Virus record (IMG/VR): IMGVR_UViG_3300010885_015373
Location: 1-21,013 of that record
DNA from: a virus
DNA length: 21,013 nt
Strand: one strand, 5' to 3'
The number at the start of each line of letters is the position of its first letter. The first letter of the stretch is position 1. The translations under genes were made by a program, and so were the position numbers. Shown piece after piece: positions 14,382-20,056 of this stretch. The notes under the pieces were generated by a model, which saw nothing but the letters and a program-made list of their open reading frames with translations, was not told where the DNA came from and did not search any database.

Positions 14382-14398
14382 CTCTTTATTTGCACGGG
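14382..14398. promoter_or_regulatory. 17-bp repeat, candidate operator (copy 3), between divergent promoters
   Basis: CTCTTTATTTGCACGGG, 15 of 17 positions like CCCTTTATTTGCAAGGG. It lies between the two divergent promoters, 25 nt from the -35 of the plus one (14424) and 37 nt from that of the minus one (14344). The repeat GGCGTGTCGC (14373-14382) directly abuts it. One bound protein could affect both directions. Confidence 0.5.
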
Positions 14399-14404
14399 TT
14401 TTCA

Positions 14405-14496
14405 AAGTTTTTTTCTAAACAAGTTGCATGTTTGTTTTGTTTGTGTGCTAGTCTTGTCTTAACAGTCCAGGGTGGGCAGAACAGAAAGGCAAGACA
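14405..14496 (+). promoter_or_regulatory. Promoter plus 5' hairpin leader (module copy 4)
   Basis: -35 TTGCAT (14424-14429), 19-nt spacer starting GTTTGTTTTG, -10 TAGTCT (14449-14454), start near 14461. Hairpin GTCCA-GGG-TGGGC (14465-14477) has one U-G pair. The leader AGAACAGAAAGGCAAGACA (14478-14496) leads directly to ATG 14497. A T-rich tract replaces the A-tract upstream. Confidence 0.78.
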
Positions 14497-14805
14497 ATGA
14501 CAACAACACTAGACATTTCAGCAACAGACACCGCAAAGATGGTACGCAAAGCAATCAAGACCGCATACCCAACTGCAAAGATTTCTGTAGTTACAGATAA
14601 GTATTCAATGGGTGCTGCAATCAATGTCACCATCCTTACCGAAATGACAAACGAACAGGTTGCAGATGTAACCGACATTGCACGCCAGTTTGAAGGCGCA
14701 ACATTTGATGGCACGATTGATCTTAAAGAATACAAAGTATCTGTGCTTGATGGTCAAGATGTTCGTTTTGGTGCAGATTTTATTTTCACACACAAGGGGT
14801 GGTAA
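14497..14805 (+). CDS. LPD29-domain protein
   Basis: The protein is 102 aa. It has the pattern of the LPD29 domain (large polyvalent protein associated domain 29): DTAKMVRKAIKTAYPTAKISV, then YSMGAAINVTI, VADVTDIARQFEGATFDG and ADFIFTHKGW at the end. The spaced helix, the central strand and 'FEGA.FDG.ID' are diagnostic by eye. LPD29 proteins occur alone and inside large polyvalent proteins of mobile elements; their function is not known. It is the first gene of the rightward region, behind promoter module copy 4. Confidence 0.8.
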   Translation: MTTTLDISATDTAKMVRKAIKTAYPTAKISVVTDKYSMGAAINVTILTEMTNEQVADVTDIARQFEGATFDGTIDLKEYKVSVLDGQDVRFGADFIFTHKGW

Positions 14806-14808
14806 AAA

Positions 14809-14850
14809 ATGTCAGACCCTTACGGTACAACTGAATACATAACTGAATAA
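14809..14850 (+). CDS. 13-codon mini-ORF (uncertain)
   Basis: ATG 14809 encodes MSDPYGTTEYITE and ends at TAA 14848-14850. It begins 3 nt after the LPD29 stop. Its upstream AAAAA gives no clear ribosome site. It could be a coupled microprotein or chance. Confidence 0.2.
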   Translation: MSDPYGTTEYITE

Positions 14851-14851
14851 T

Positions 14852-14881
14852 CAAACAAACAAACTAATGGAAGGTTAGACA
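14852..14881 (+). repeat. Repeated leader, type 2 (copy 1)
   Basis: CAAACAAACAAAC (14852-14864, allowing for the frame of the repeat) and GGAAGGTTAGACA (14869-14881) directly before ATG 14882. The same leader occurs before ATG 15060. GGAAGG is the ribosome binding site. It differs from the hairpin-leader family. Confidence 0.7.
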
Positions 14882-15034
14882 ATGAACATTAAAACTTGCG
14901 ACAAATGCAAAGTGACAAACGAACAGGTAACAGTGATCCGATACCCGACAGGGAAGTTAGACAAAACAGTTAATTATTGTGATTACTGTGCACAGAATGT
15001 TGGTTACACATTTCCACTAAAAAGCGACAACTGA
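14882..15034 (+). CDS. 50-aa zinc-ribbon protein
   Basis: ATG 14882 follows GGAAGGTTAGACA. The protein has CDKC (6-9) and CDYC (33-36) with a beta-type spacer (VTVIRYPTGKLDKTVNY), a minimal zinc ribbon. The C-terminus is YTFPLKSDN. It may bind nucleic acid or a protein partner; no specific function can be assigned. Confidence 0.75.
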   Translation: MNIKTCDKCKVTNEQVTVIRYPTGKLDKTVNYCDYCAQNVGYTFPLKSDN

Positions 15035-15037
15035 AAA

Positions 15038-15059
15038 CAAACAAACGGAAGGTTAGACA
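15038..15059 (+). repeat. Repeated leader, type 2 (copy 2)
   Basis: CAAACAAAC (15038-15046) followed by GGAAGGTTAGACA (15047-15059) before ATG 15060. The last 13 nt are identical to 14869-14881. Confidence 0.7.
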
Positions 15060-15701
15060 ATGAAACTAGAACAGGCGCAAGAACTGCGCAAAGCATTTAA
15101 CAAAACACAGATAGACCAAATACCAAAACGCAATAACAAAACAGGCAACACCATCTACCTAGACTATGTTGGTCACGCACATGTGACAGACCGACTACTG
15201 CAAGTAGATCCTGAATACACTTGGACACCACTAGCCACCGACACAAACGGCATGCCTATGCTTGATGAAGTTGGTGGGCTGTGGATCAACCTAACCGTGT
15301 GTGGTGTTACGCGCCCTGGTTATGGTTGGGCTGATGGTGACAAGGGCGGCAACGCTGTTAAAGAAGCAATTGGTGATGCGATCCGTAACGCCGCTATGCG
15401 CTTTGGTGTGGCATTAGATTTGTGGATGAAAGAACCAGCCAGCCCTGCACAGCCAGCACCTGTAAAACCTGCACGCGATTCAAAGCCTGTAAAGAAACTG
15501 CCAGCAAATGTGCCAGTGGCTTTAGATGAAACAGACCGCATAACAGTTGCACATGCTGCAATTGGTTTGGCAACAACACTTGATGCACTGCGCACAATTT
15601 GGAATGAACACAGTGATGTGTTGGACATTGAACACAATGGCACAACTATTCGTGCGTACATTGGTCAGCGTAAAGAAGAAATAGAAACGGCTGGTGCATA
15701 A
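15060..15701 (+). CDS. Rad52/Rad22-like single-strand annealing protein
   Basis: The protein is 213 aa. The N-terminal 125 residues contain NTIYLDYVGHAHVTDRLLQV, WTPLATD, GLWINLTVCGVTRPGYGWA and KEAIGDAIRNAAMRFGVALD, the last block being characteristic of phage Rad52-like annealing proteins. A Pro/Ala-rich linker (about 127-160) leads to a helical C-terminal part (VAHAAIGLATTLDALRTIWN...). In recombination it would anneal complementary strands exposed by a partner exonuclease; the Cas4-type nuclease three genes downstream is the obvious candidate. The stop shares one base with the next start. Confidence 0.8.
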   Translation: MKLEQAQELRKAFNKTQIDQIPKRNNKTGNTIYLDYVGHAHVTDRLLQVDPEYTWTPLATDTNGMPMLDEVGGLWINLTVCGVTRPGYGWADGDKGGNAVKEAIGDAIRNAAMRFGVALDLWMKEPASPAQPAPVKPARDSKPVKKLPANVPVALDETDRITVAHAAIGLATTLDALRTIWNEHSDVLDIEHNGTTIRAYIGQRKEEIETAGA

Positions 15702-15823
15702 TGCCTGATTTGTTACGCGACAACGGCACACCCGTTAAATGTTCTACCTGCAATGAAGGCATTGATTTAGGTAACTTGTGTGTCACACACATTAGAGTTT
15801 GTGGTGATTGCTGTGGATGCTGA
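15701..15823 (+). CDS. 40-aa Cys-rich protein
   Basis: ATG 15701 overlaps the upstream TAA. The protein has CSTC (14-17), Cys27, Cys34 and CCGC near the end (37, 38, 40), a probable zinc-binding knuckle. The gene ends inside the start region of the winged-helix gene, which suggests coupling. Confidence 0.6.
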   Translation: MPDLLRDNGTPVKCSTCNEGIDLGNLCVTHIRVCGDCCGC

Positions 15824-16235
15824 TACCGTATTCCCTTATGCAGGTACTTCTGGTTGGTCGGGTTCAGATACCAGCCGTGCACGCGCAGTTAATGCTGACT
15901 TAAAGGGCAACACCGCTAAGCGACAACTAGCAACACAGGGCGCATTACTCAATGCTGGTGAACTTGGTTTAACTGTGCATGAACTAGATGCAATGTTTGA
16001 ATGGAATCATCACGGTAAAACATCTGGTGTGTTATCTGTTCTACACAAGGCAGGCAAGATTGCGCGGCTAACGATCTCACGCAACGGTTGCAAAATTTAT
16101 GTTCTTCCAAGTTTTGTGAATGGTCGTTTGACTGAACCGCACGGCAGAAAAAAACCAGCAGTTGAAGCAATACAGAATTTGGTTTGTGGGTGCTATTGTT
16201 GCACTGCCATTGTTGAACGATTGGAAAAATTATGA
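15813..16235 (+). CDS. Winged-helix DNA-binding protein
   Basis: The protein is about 140 aa from GTG 15813; GTG codons at 15780, 15801 and 15804 are alternatives and the true start is not sure. GGTG before 15813 may serve as ribosome site. The start VDADTVFPYAGTSGWSGSDTS is like actinophage HTH proteins. LGLTVHELDAMFEWNHHGKTSGVLSVLHKAG gives an HTH, and KIARLTISRNGCKIYVLPSFVNGR gives the wing. The C-terminus carries CGCYCC. It may regulate early genes or assist recombination. Confidence 0.7.
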   Translation: MDADTVFPYAGTSGWSGSDTSRARAVNADLKGNTAKRQLATQGALLNAGELGLTVHELDAMFEWNHHGKTSGVLSVLHKAGKIARLTISRNGCKIYVLPSFVNGRLTEPHGRKKPAVEAIQNLVCGCYCCTAIVERLEKL

Positions 16236-16324
16236 GTCACCCAATTTCACAAGATCAAGTTATTTGTATTAAATGTGGATACCTTAGACCCGTTGATGAA
16301 CCTTGTGGCAGGTGTAGCAAATGA
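16232..16324 (+). CDS. 30-aa zinc-ribbon protein
   Basis: ATG 16232 overlaps the upstream TGA, and its own TGA overlaps ATG 16321 (both ATGA). The protein MSHPISQDQVICIKCGYLRP then CGRC has two CxxC pairs 10 residues apart, enough for one zinc. Overlaps on both sides strongly support translation despite its small size. Confidence 0.65.
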   Translation: MSHPISQDQVICIKCGYLRPVDEPCGRCSK

Positions 16325-16668
16325 TAGTTACGCCACAAGCAATTGAAAAACGGTTAGTTGATTTGTCAAAAGAAATTGATGAAGCGCAACGGTTTCTTGA
16401 TGAAGCAGAAACAGAATACTTTAACGCTAAAGGTGCGTGTGAAATTGCTTTGGCTGAAGCCAGGTTACGCATTGTTAAAGATGGTTTGAAAATGACTGTG
16501 CAAGAAAAAGAAGATGTGGCAACGGTTGAATGCGCTTTATTGATCCGTGCCGTGTACGCATCAGAAGCGAAGGTACGGGCGGCGCGTGGTAACGCTACCC
16601 GTGTGCGTACACAAATAGACATAGCCCGTAGTGTGGGCACATCAGTGCGTGCAGCACTAGACAACTAG
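16321..16668 (+). CDS. Helical coiled-coil protein of the recombination operon
   Basis: The protein is 115 aa and almost entirely helical: TPQAIEKRLVDLSKEIDEAQ, then AETEYFNAKGACEIALAEAR, and a final basic helix (ARGNATRVRTQIDIAR). No catalytic motif. Proteins of this kind often stand next to RecB/Cas4-type exonucleases in actinophages. A partner or adaptor role is possible but not shown by sequence. Confidence 0.65.
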   Translation: MIVTPQAIEKRLVDLSKEIDEAQRFLDEAETEYFNAKGACEIALAEARLRIVKDGLKMTVQEKEDVATVECALLIRAVYASEAKVRAARGNATRVRTQIDIARSVGTSVRAALDN

Positions 16669-16682
16669 AGAAGGTAAACAAC

Positions 16683-17582
16683 ATGAGTATTACAGAAACA
16701 TTGATAAACAAACTGACAGACCAGGACAAGAACAGACCACGCAGTGTGCAAACACAGGTAGGTGTTTCAGAAATCGGTGGGTGCGGTACACGCATTTGGC
16801 ACAAGGTTAATGGCACTGAAGTTACTAACCCTGACACTCTGCGCCTGGCAGCGATTATGGGCACAGCCTTGCACGGCATGATTGAAGAAGTGTTTGAACC
16901 TGATGCACGCTTTAAGGTTGAAACTGAAGTTGCTGTGGGTGACATTCTTGGTCACATTGATTTGATTGATACTGAAACAAACACTATTTGGGATTGGAAA
17001 ACTACCACCAAAAATAGTTTGGCTTATTTCGGATCACGCCAACAAATGTTGCAGGTGCAAATGTATGGCTGGTTGGCTAACCGCAACGGTATCAAGATTG
17101 ACCGTGTGGGTTTGGTTGCCATTGCCCGTGATGGTAATGAGTCAGACATTTTGGAAAAGTCGTGGGCGTATGATGAAGCCTTAGCCCTTGAAGCGGTGAA
17201 CCGATACCACGAAATCAAACAACAGTTTGAACCACCAGCACCTGAAAAAGATGCAAAGTTTTGCGCCAACTACTGCCCATTTTTTGGGGCGTGCACTGGC
17301 ATTGTTGAACCATCACCAACAGATGTTATTGCTAACTTGGAAATTGCTACCCTTGCTGAAGATTACAAAGACATTCAAGCGCAGATTAAAGACCTGACTG
17401 CCAAACAGGATTTCATTAAAGAACAATTGGATGGCACTACTGGTGTTACTGCTACTGGCACTGTGATCAAGTGGGCGCAGGTTGCAGGGCGGCAAAGCAT
17501 TGATGAAGCAGAAGTTGAAAAACTTTTAGGGTTTGTGCCTAAGAAGCAGGGCAACGGTTACAGCCGTTTAACAATTAAGTAG
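16683..17582 (+). CDS. Cas4/RecB-type exonuclease with Fe-S cysteines
   Basis: The protein is 299 aa with ribosome site GAGAAGG. The PD-(D/E)XK nuclease core is visible: GTALH (60-64), GHID (90-93) and D104-W-K106 with T107. Four Cys (C34, and C194/C198/C204 in CANYCPFFGAC) match the [4Fe-4S] cluster of Cas4/AddB-like nucleases. The C-terminal third (about 215-299) is a helical coiled coil and a small basic domain (KKQGNGYSRLTIK). There is no cas1/cas2 or CRISPR array nearby, so it is a stand-alone phage recombination exonuclease, probably working with the Rad52-like protein. Confidence 0.85.
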   Translation: MSITETLINKLTDQDKNRPRSVQTQVGVSEIGGCGTRIWHKVNGTEVTNPDTLRLAAIMGTALHGMIEEVFEPDARFKVETEVAVGDILGHIDLIDTETNTIWDWKTTTKNSLAYFGSRQQMLQVQMYGWLANRNGIKIDRVGLVAIARDGNESDILEKSWAYDEALALEAVNRYHEIKQQFEPPAPEKDAKFCANYCPFFGACTGIVEPSPTDVIANLEIATLAEDYKDIQAQIKDLTAKQDFIKEQLDGTTGVTATGTVIKWAQVAGRQSIDEAEVEKLLGFVPKKQGNGYSRLTIK

Positions 17583-17596
17583 TCTGCGATCTGTGG

Positions 17597-17608
17597 CACA
17601 ATGTTCAG
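17597..17608 (+). promoter_or_regulatory. Putative -10 for a leaderless WhiB transcript
   Basis: CACAAT (17597-17602) ends 6 nt before GTG 17609, and the GTG lacks a ribosome site. The -10 match is imperfect (C at position 1), and there is no clear -35. Its weight comes from having the same spacing as 2416, 9730 and 19823. Confidence 0.3.
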
Positions 17609-17905
17609 GTGACTGGACACCTGCCAAAGATTGCATCACCAAATTTGCCTAACGCTTTGTGTGCCGATAATCGGGTGAACCCTGAATTGTTTTTCGCGGA
17701 TGATTGCCAGCAACCTGATAAGGCTGTGGTGGAACAGGCTAGGGCGATTTGTATTCAATGCCCTGTTCGTGTGCCGTGCCTGCAGTGGGCGTTACAGAAT
17801 GAAAACTTTGGCATGTGGGGTGGACTCACTGCGAATGAACGCAGAGATTTTAAGCGCAGAAAATTGCGCAGACTAAAACATTTAGAAGAATTTGATTTGA
17901 TTTAG
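17609..17905 (+). CDS. WhiB-like transcription factor (second copy)
   Basis: The protein is 98 aa with the full WhiB signature: C18, C48, C51, C57 (spacing x29, x2, x5), the turn GMWGGLT (68-74) and a basic C-terminal helix RRDFKRRKLRRLKH. It is closer to the standard pattern than the copy on the minus strand. The start is GTG 17609; there is no ribosome site upstream. It may redirect host WhiB-sigma factor complexes or control phage promoters. Confidence 0.9.
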   Translation: MTGHLPKIASPNLPNALCADNRVNPELFFADDCQQPDKAVVEQARAICIQCPVRVPCLQWALQNENFGMWGGLTANERRDFKRRKLRRLKHLEEFDLI

Positions 17906-17913
17906 GGGTGACT

Positions 17914-18342
17914 ATGGGCGCAACACCAGAACAACGGGATGCGTACATAGCAACTTTTTTGGAAGCATTGCCTGTTGAATTACGCCCTGACAAAATCACA
18001 ACAACTATAAACAAACATTTGGCTGCAGGGTTTCATAATGGTTGGAAGCCTGGTGTGTTGGCGCGTGAAGTTAGTGCTGGTGTGGGTGGCGCACAGAACC
18101 CTGTGGGGCTACTTGTGCACCGCTTAGGTTTGTTGGCGGTAACTAAACCACTGGTTACACCTACACCGTCTAAGTTTGTGCATGAGTTGCGTGCACCGCA
18201 GTTGCCTGATGATCTGCGTAGTGAACGCAATTTGATTATGCGTAAAGTTATTGCTGGTGATGTGGATGCAGATACGGGTGCAGGTTTGATTGCAGAAATT
18301 TATAGCCGATTTGCTTTAATGCAAGATTCAGATTTAGGATAA
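17914..18342 (+). CDS. Unknown helical protein, actinobacterial regulator-like domain
   Basis: The protein is 142 aa from ATG 17914; GTG 17908 in frame is less likely because AGGGGTG (17904-17910) fits the ATG. The segment INKHLAAGFHNGWKPGVLAREVSAGVGGAQNPVGLLVHRLGLLA resembles a helical segment found at the end of helix-turn-helix or replication-type proteins of Streptomyces (pattern GW.P..L......G..NP...L..RL). No catalytic motif is visible. It follows the WhiB gene by 8 nt, so the two are probably co-transcribed. Confidence 0.65.
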   Translation: MGATPEQRDAYIATFLEALPVELRPDKITTTINKHLAAGFHNGWKPGVLAREVSAGVGGAQNPVGLLVHRLGLLAVTKPLVTPTPSKFVHELRAPQLPDDLRSERNLIMRKVIAGDVDADTGAGLIAEIYSRFALMQDSDLG

Positions 18343-18370
18343 CGGCACATAACTTAATAACCAGTTTTTT

Positions 18371-18533
18371 GTTTGGTCTGATTAAAACTAAACCCGTGAG
18401 ATGTATAAGCCCTAGTGAGATCGGCACAATAGGCAACCAGTTAAATGGTTTACCACCTAGCGTAAGTTTGTTAGGTGTGGGGTATGGAACGCCCATAGCA
18501 TCATAAGAGTAGTGGGCAGTCTTATTAGTATGG
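18371..18533 (+). ncRNA. Candidate structured RNA with pseudoknot in a 222-nt non-coding gap
   Basis: The gap 18343-18564 holds no convincing gene. Possible pairings by eye: P1 GTTTGGT (18371-18377) / ACTAAAC (18387-18393); P2 CCTAGTG (18411-18417) with CAC (18425-18427) and TAGG (18430-18433); P3 AACCA (18435-18439) / TGGTT (18446-18450); P4 CACCTA (18454-18459) / TAGGTG (18472-18477); then GCCCA (18491-18495) / TGGGC (18513-18517) interleaved with ATAAGA (18503-18508) / TCTTAT (18520-18525), an H-type pseudoknot or two exclusive hairpins. The gap ends at the ribosome site GGGGG of the next gene, so it may be a riboregulator of that gene or a separate RNA. No known RNA family is recognised, and no energy calculation was made. 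Confidence 0.5.
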
Positions 18534-18564
18534 CTGTTGAATTCTGGCGAACCTTTGGGGGACT

Positions 18565-18837
18565 ATGAGCAAGCATAAGATTAAGAAGTTACTACTAGAT
18601 GATCTTAAGAAGTCTGGTTACTGTCGCAGTGTGTGGTCTGGTAAGTGTGTGTTGTGTAGTTTTGAAATCAAACACCGTGACCTAATTGTTAAACCTGTTG
18701 GTGATGTTTTGCCGTCTAGGTGGTATCACGCTAAATGTCTTGAAGCCTGGTTGAAGGTTGAAGGTAATCGCAGGGCTGCGGTTGGGCGTGTCGCTGGTGG
18801 TAGGCGTAAAACCCTTGCAAATAAAAGAAAAAAATAG
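18565..18837 (+). CDS. Basic zinc-finger protein
   Basis: The protein is 90 aa. CVLC (about 28-31), then a His-x-x-Cys (RWYHAKCLEAW) gives a C2HC site with the look of a PARP-type zinc finger. N-terminus (SKHKIKKLLLDDLKKSG) and C-terminus (GRVAGGRRKTLANKRKK) are strongly basic, so nucleic acid binding is likely. It starts at ATG 18565 behind GGGGG with 3-nt spacing, directly after the candidate structured RNA. Downstream is a new promoter, so this may be the last gene of its transcript. Confidence 0.7.
   Translation: MSKHKIKKLLLDDLKKSGYCRSVWSGKCVLCSFEIKHRDLIVKPVGDVLPSRWYHAKCLEAWLKVEGNRRAAVGRVAGGRRKTLANKRKK
18812..18828. promoter_or_regulatory. 17-bp repeat, candidate operator (copy 4)
   Basis: The reverse complement reads TCTTTTATTTGCAAGGG, 15 of 17 positions like the consensus. 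It lies inside the end of the zinc-finger gene and 33 nt before the -35 at 18862. GGCGTGTCGC, seen beside two other copies, is at 18785-18794. Confidence 0.45.
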
Positions 18838-18840
18838 TTT

Positions 18841-18932
18841 AAAAAAAGTTTGTCAAAACACTTGCATGTTTGTTTGTTTCTGACTTACAATTGAACTACA
18901 GCGCAGGGTGCGCCAAACAGAAAGGCAAGAAG
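18841..18932 (+). promoter_or_regulatory. Promoter plus 5' hairpin leader (module copy 5)
   Basis: A-tract (18841-18847), -35 TTGCAT (18862-18867), 18-nt spacer GTTTGTTTGTTTCTGACT, -10 TACAAT (18886-18891), start near 18898. Hairpin GCGCA-GGG-TGCGC (18901-18913), then CAAACAGAAAGGCAAGAAG (18914-18932) and ATG 18933. It has the best -10 of the five copies. Confidence 0.82.
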
Positions 18933-19142
18933 ATGTATAAAGTAAGCAAAGCCCGACAGACCAAAACATTAGTTGTTATTTGTGATGGTGAAAATGATGC
19001 ACCATTTATGTTGGTTTGCGATAAGCACAATTTAACTTTAGATTGCGAAACTATTACACAGGCAAAACTATTTGCTTCTTCACCTATTGACTGGTGCGAA
19101 GATTGCGCTACAGAATACTTTGCAAACAAGGCTGGTGCGTAA
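18933..19142 (+). CDS. Small zinc-binding protein
   Basis: The protein is 69 aa from ATG 18933, chosen because it follows the hairpin leader; the frame is open upstream. VCDKHNLTLDC and WCEDCATEYF give four Cys plus one His, similar to actinophage small proteins of the pattern 'C..H ... A..F....P..WC..C'. It is the first gene of a five-gene chain of tiny genes coupled by overlaps. Confidence 0.72.
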   Translation: MYKVSKARQTKTLVVICDGENDAPFMLVCDKHNLTLDCETITQAKLFASSPIDWCEDCATEYFANKAGA

Positions 19143-19333
19143 TGTTTAGCGCAGAACTTATTGAAAACAAACTATCTGCACTTCTAAAGACTTGGCACAA
19201 AGTAGATCAAGCATGGTGGGTTAATGCTGTGCAACATTCTTTGACACAGGTAAACACATTCACGCTAATGGGCAGGATCACTACCAGTGGTAAAGATGAA
19301 GTTATTTATGCGCATGAAGTAGTGGGTGCGTAA
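19142..19333 (+). CDS. 63-aa protein, unknown function
   Basis: ATG 19142 shares one base with the upstream TAA. The sequence SAELIENKLSALLKTWHKVD has a helix rich in Lys/Leu, then WWVNAVQHSLTQVNTF and a beta-type end. No homolog is recognised. It overlaps the next gene by one base. Confidence 0.6.
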   Translation: MFSAELIENKLSALLKTWHKVDQAWWVNAVQHSLTQVNTFTLMGRITTSGKDEVIYAHEVVGA

Positions 19334-19425
19334 TGAGTTGCCCACATGAATGGATGACAGACGAACTAGAAACCTACTGCGCACAATGCGGCGCAGTTGA
19401 ACTAAAGATAGGTGAAGAAGAATGA
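19333..19425 (+). CDS. 30-aa Cys/His microprotein
   Basis: ATG 19333 overlaps the upstream TAA. The sequence MSCPHEWMTDELETYCAQCG shows Cys3, His5 and CAQC (16-19), a compact zinc site, with an acidic tail. It overlaps the next gene by 4 nt (ATGA). Confidence 0.6.
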   Translation: MSCPHEWMTDELETYCAQCGAVELKIGEEE

Positions 19426-19592
19426 ATGACACAACAAACGCTGTAGCGTATTTGCTTGATGGCAATAGGTGCGTGTGTGCTAAATGTTTTCCAGGGGTAA
19501 CTGCTAAATGGTGGTGGTCTTTACTGGACACACCAAGATCAGAAACTTATTTGATTGACTTGAACTGTGATGAATGTGGGGTGACTATCTAA
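19422..19592 (+). CDS. 56-aa zinc-ribbon protein
   Basis: ATG 19422 overlaps the preceding TGA. It has CVCAKC (17-22) and CDEC (49-52), separated by an aromatic stretch (AKWWWSLLDTP). A zinc ribbon is likely. It shares one base with the following gene. Confidence 0.65.
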   Translation: MNDTTNAVAYLLDGNRCVCAKCFPGVTAKWWWSLLDTPRSETYLIDLNCDECGVTI

Positions 19593-19729
19593 TGATTGCT
19601 AAACTGCATGCTGGTTTGGATGCGTGGGAAAATCTTGCGTGGACTGCACGGGGTAAAAAAGTTAAAACTGTTATTGAATTTTCAGTGATACTTGCGTTTG
19701 TGTTTGTCGGTTCTATTGAAATAAAATAG
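19592..19729 (+). CDS. 45-aa single-span membrane protein
   Basis: ATG 19592 overlaps the upstream TAA. N-terminal helix with Trp (HAGLDAWENLAWTARGKKVK) and a C-terminal membrane segment (28-43, VIEFSVILAFVFVGSI). The basic GKKVK before the span would keep the N-terminus in the cytoplasm. Unknown function. It ends the five-gene chain, before the terminator at 19780. Confidence 0.6.
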   Translation: MIAKLHAGLDAWENLAWTARGKKVKTVIEFSVILAFVFVGSIEIK

Positions 19730-19779
19730 TAATGCCGTATTGGGAAGTGCGACAAGGTAAGTAAATAACTGAATAGATT

Positions 19780-19817
19780 AAGGGCTAGGGCTTAGGTCTT
19801 AGCCTTTAGTCATTTTT
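19780..19817 (+). terminator. Probable Rho-independent terminator
   Basis: Arms AAGGGCTA (19780-19787) and TAGCCTTT (19800-19807) pair over 8 bp with one G-U; five T residues follow after AGTCA. The gap before the T-run and the 12-nt loop make it weaker than the others. The short frame MPYWEVRQGK (19732-19764) before it is probably not a gene. Confidence 0.6.
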
Positions 19818-19822
19818 AACCA

Positions 19823-19834
19823 TAAAATAAAAAC
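19823..19834 (+). promoter_or_regulatory. Putative -10 for a leaderless transcript
   Basis: TAAAAT (19823-19828) ends 6 nt before ATG 19835, and that ATG has no ribosome site. A new promoter is expected here after the terminator. No clear -35 is visible. Confidence 0.45.
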
Positions 19835-20056
19835 ATGTCTTTCACTGAAGCGATACAGCAACTTATTGAAAATAGCCCTAGTGCACGCACTGATGGTGGT
19901 GTTTGCACTTCTTGGATTTTGGTAACTGAATGGGTTGATCCTGATGGTTCTGTTTGGTTGGAAGAAAACCGTACACGCGATTTACCAGCATGGCGTAGGC
20001 AGGGCATTTTGTCGTATGTGTTAAATGAAGCAGATGATGGTGAAGCAGATGACTAG
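19835..20056 (+). CDS. Small actinophage-type protein, unknown function
   Basis: The protein is 73 aa. SWILVTEWVDPDGSVWLEEN followed by LPAWRRQGILSYVLNE looks like a widespread family of small proteins in actinobacterial genomes and phages (pattern W.L...W.D..G..WL ... LP.WR..G.L...L). It has a beta hairpin and a helix, with an acidic tail (ADDGEADD). Its role is not known. It overlaps the following nuclease gene by 8 nt. Confidence 0.7.
   Translation: MSFTEAIQQLIENSPSARTDGGVCTSWILVTEWVDPDGSVWLEENRTRDLPAWRRQGILSYVLNEADDGEADD

Noticed and set aside
16683-17582. Cas4-like gene as a sign of a CRISPR-Cas adaptation module
   Set aside because: No cas1, cas2 or repeat-spacer array is present; stand-alone Cas4-type exonucleases are common in phages beside annealing proteins.
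18531-18569. 12-codon frame MAVEFWRTFGGL ending on the ATGA of the zinc-finger gene
   Set aside because: It has no ribosome site and overlaps the end of the candidate structured RNA; a leader peptide is possible but unsupported.
19732-19764. 10-codon frame MPYWEVRQGK
   Set aside because: Too short, no ribosome site or overlap with neighbours, and located just before a terminator.
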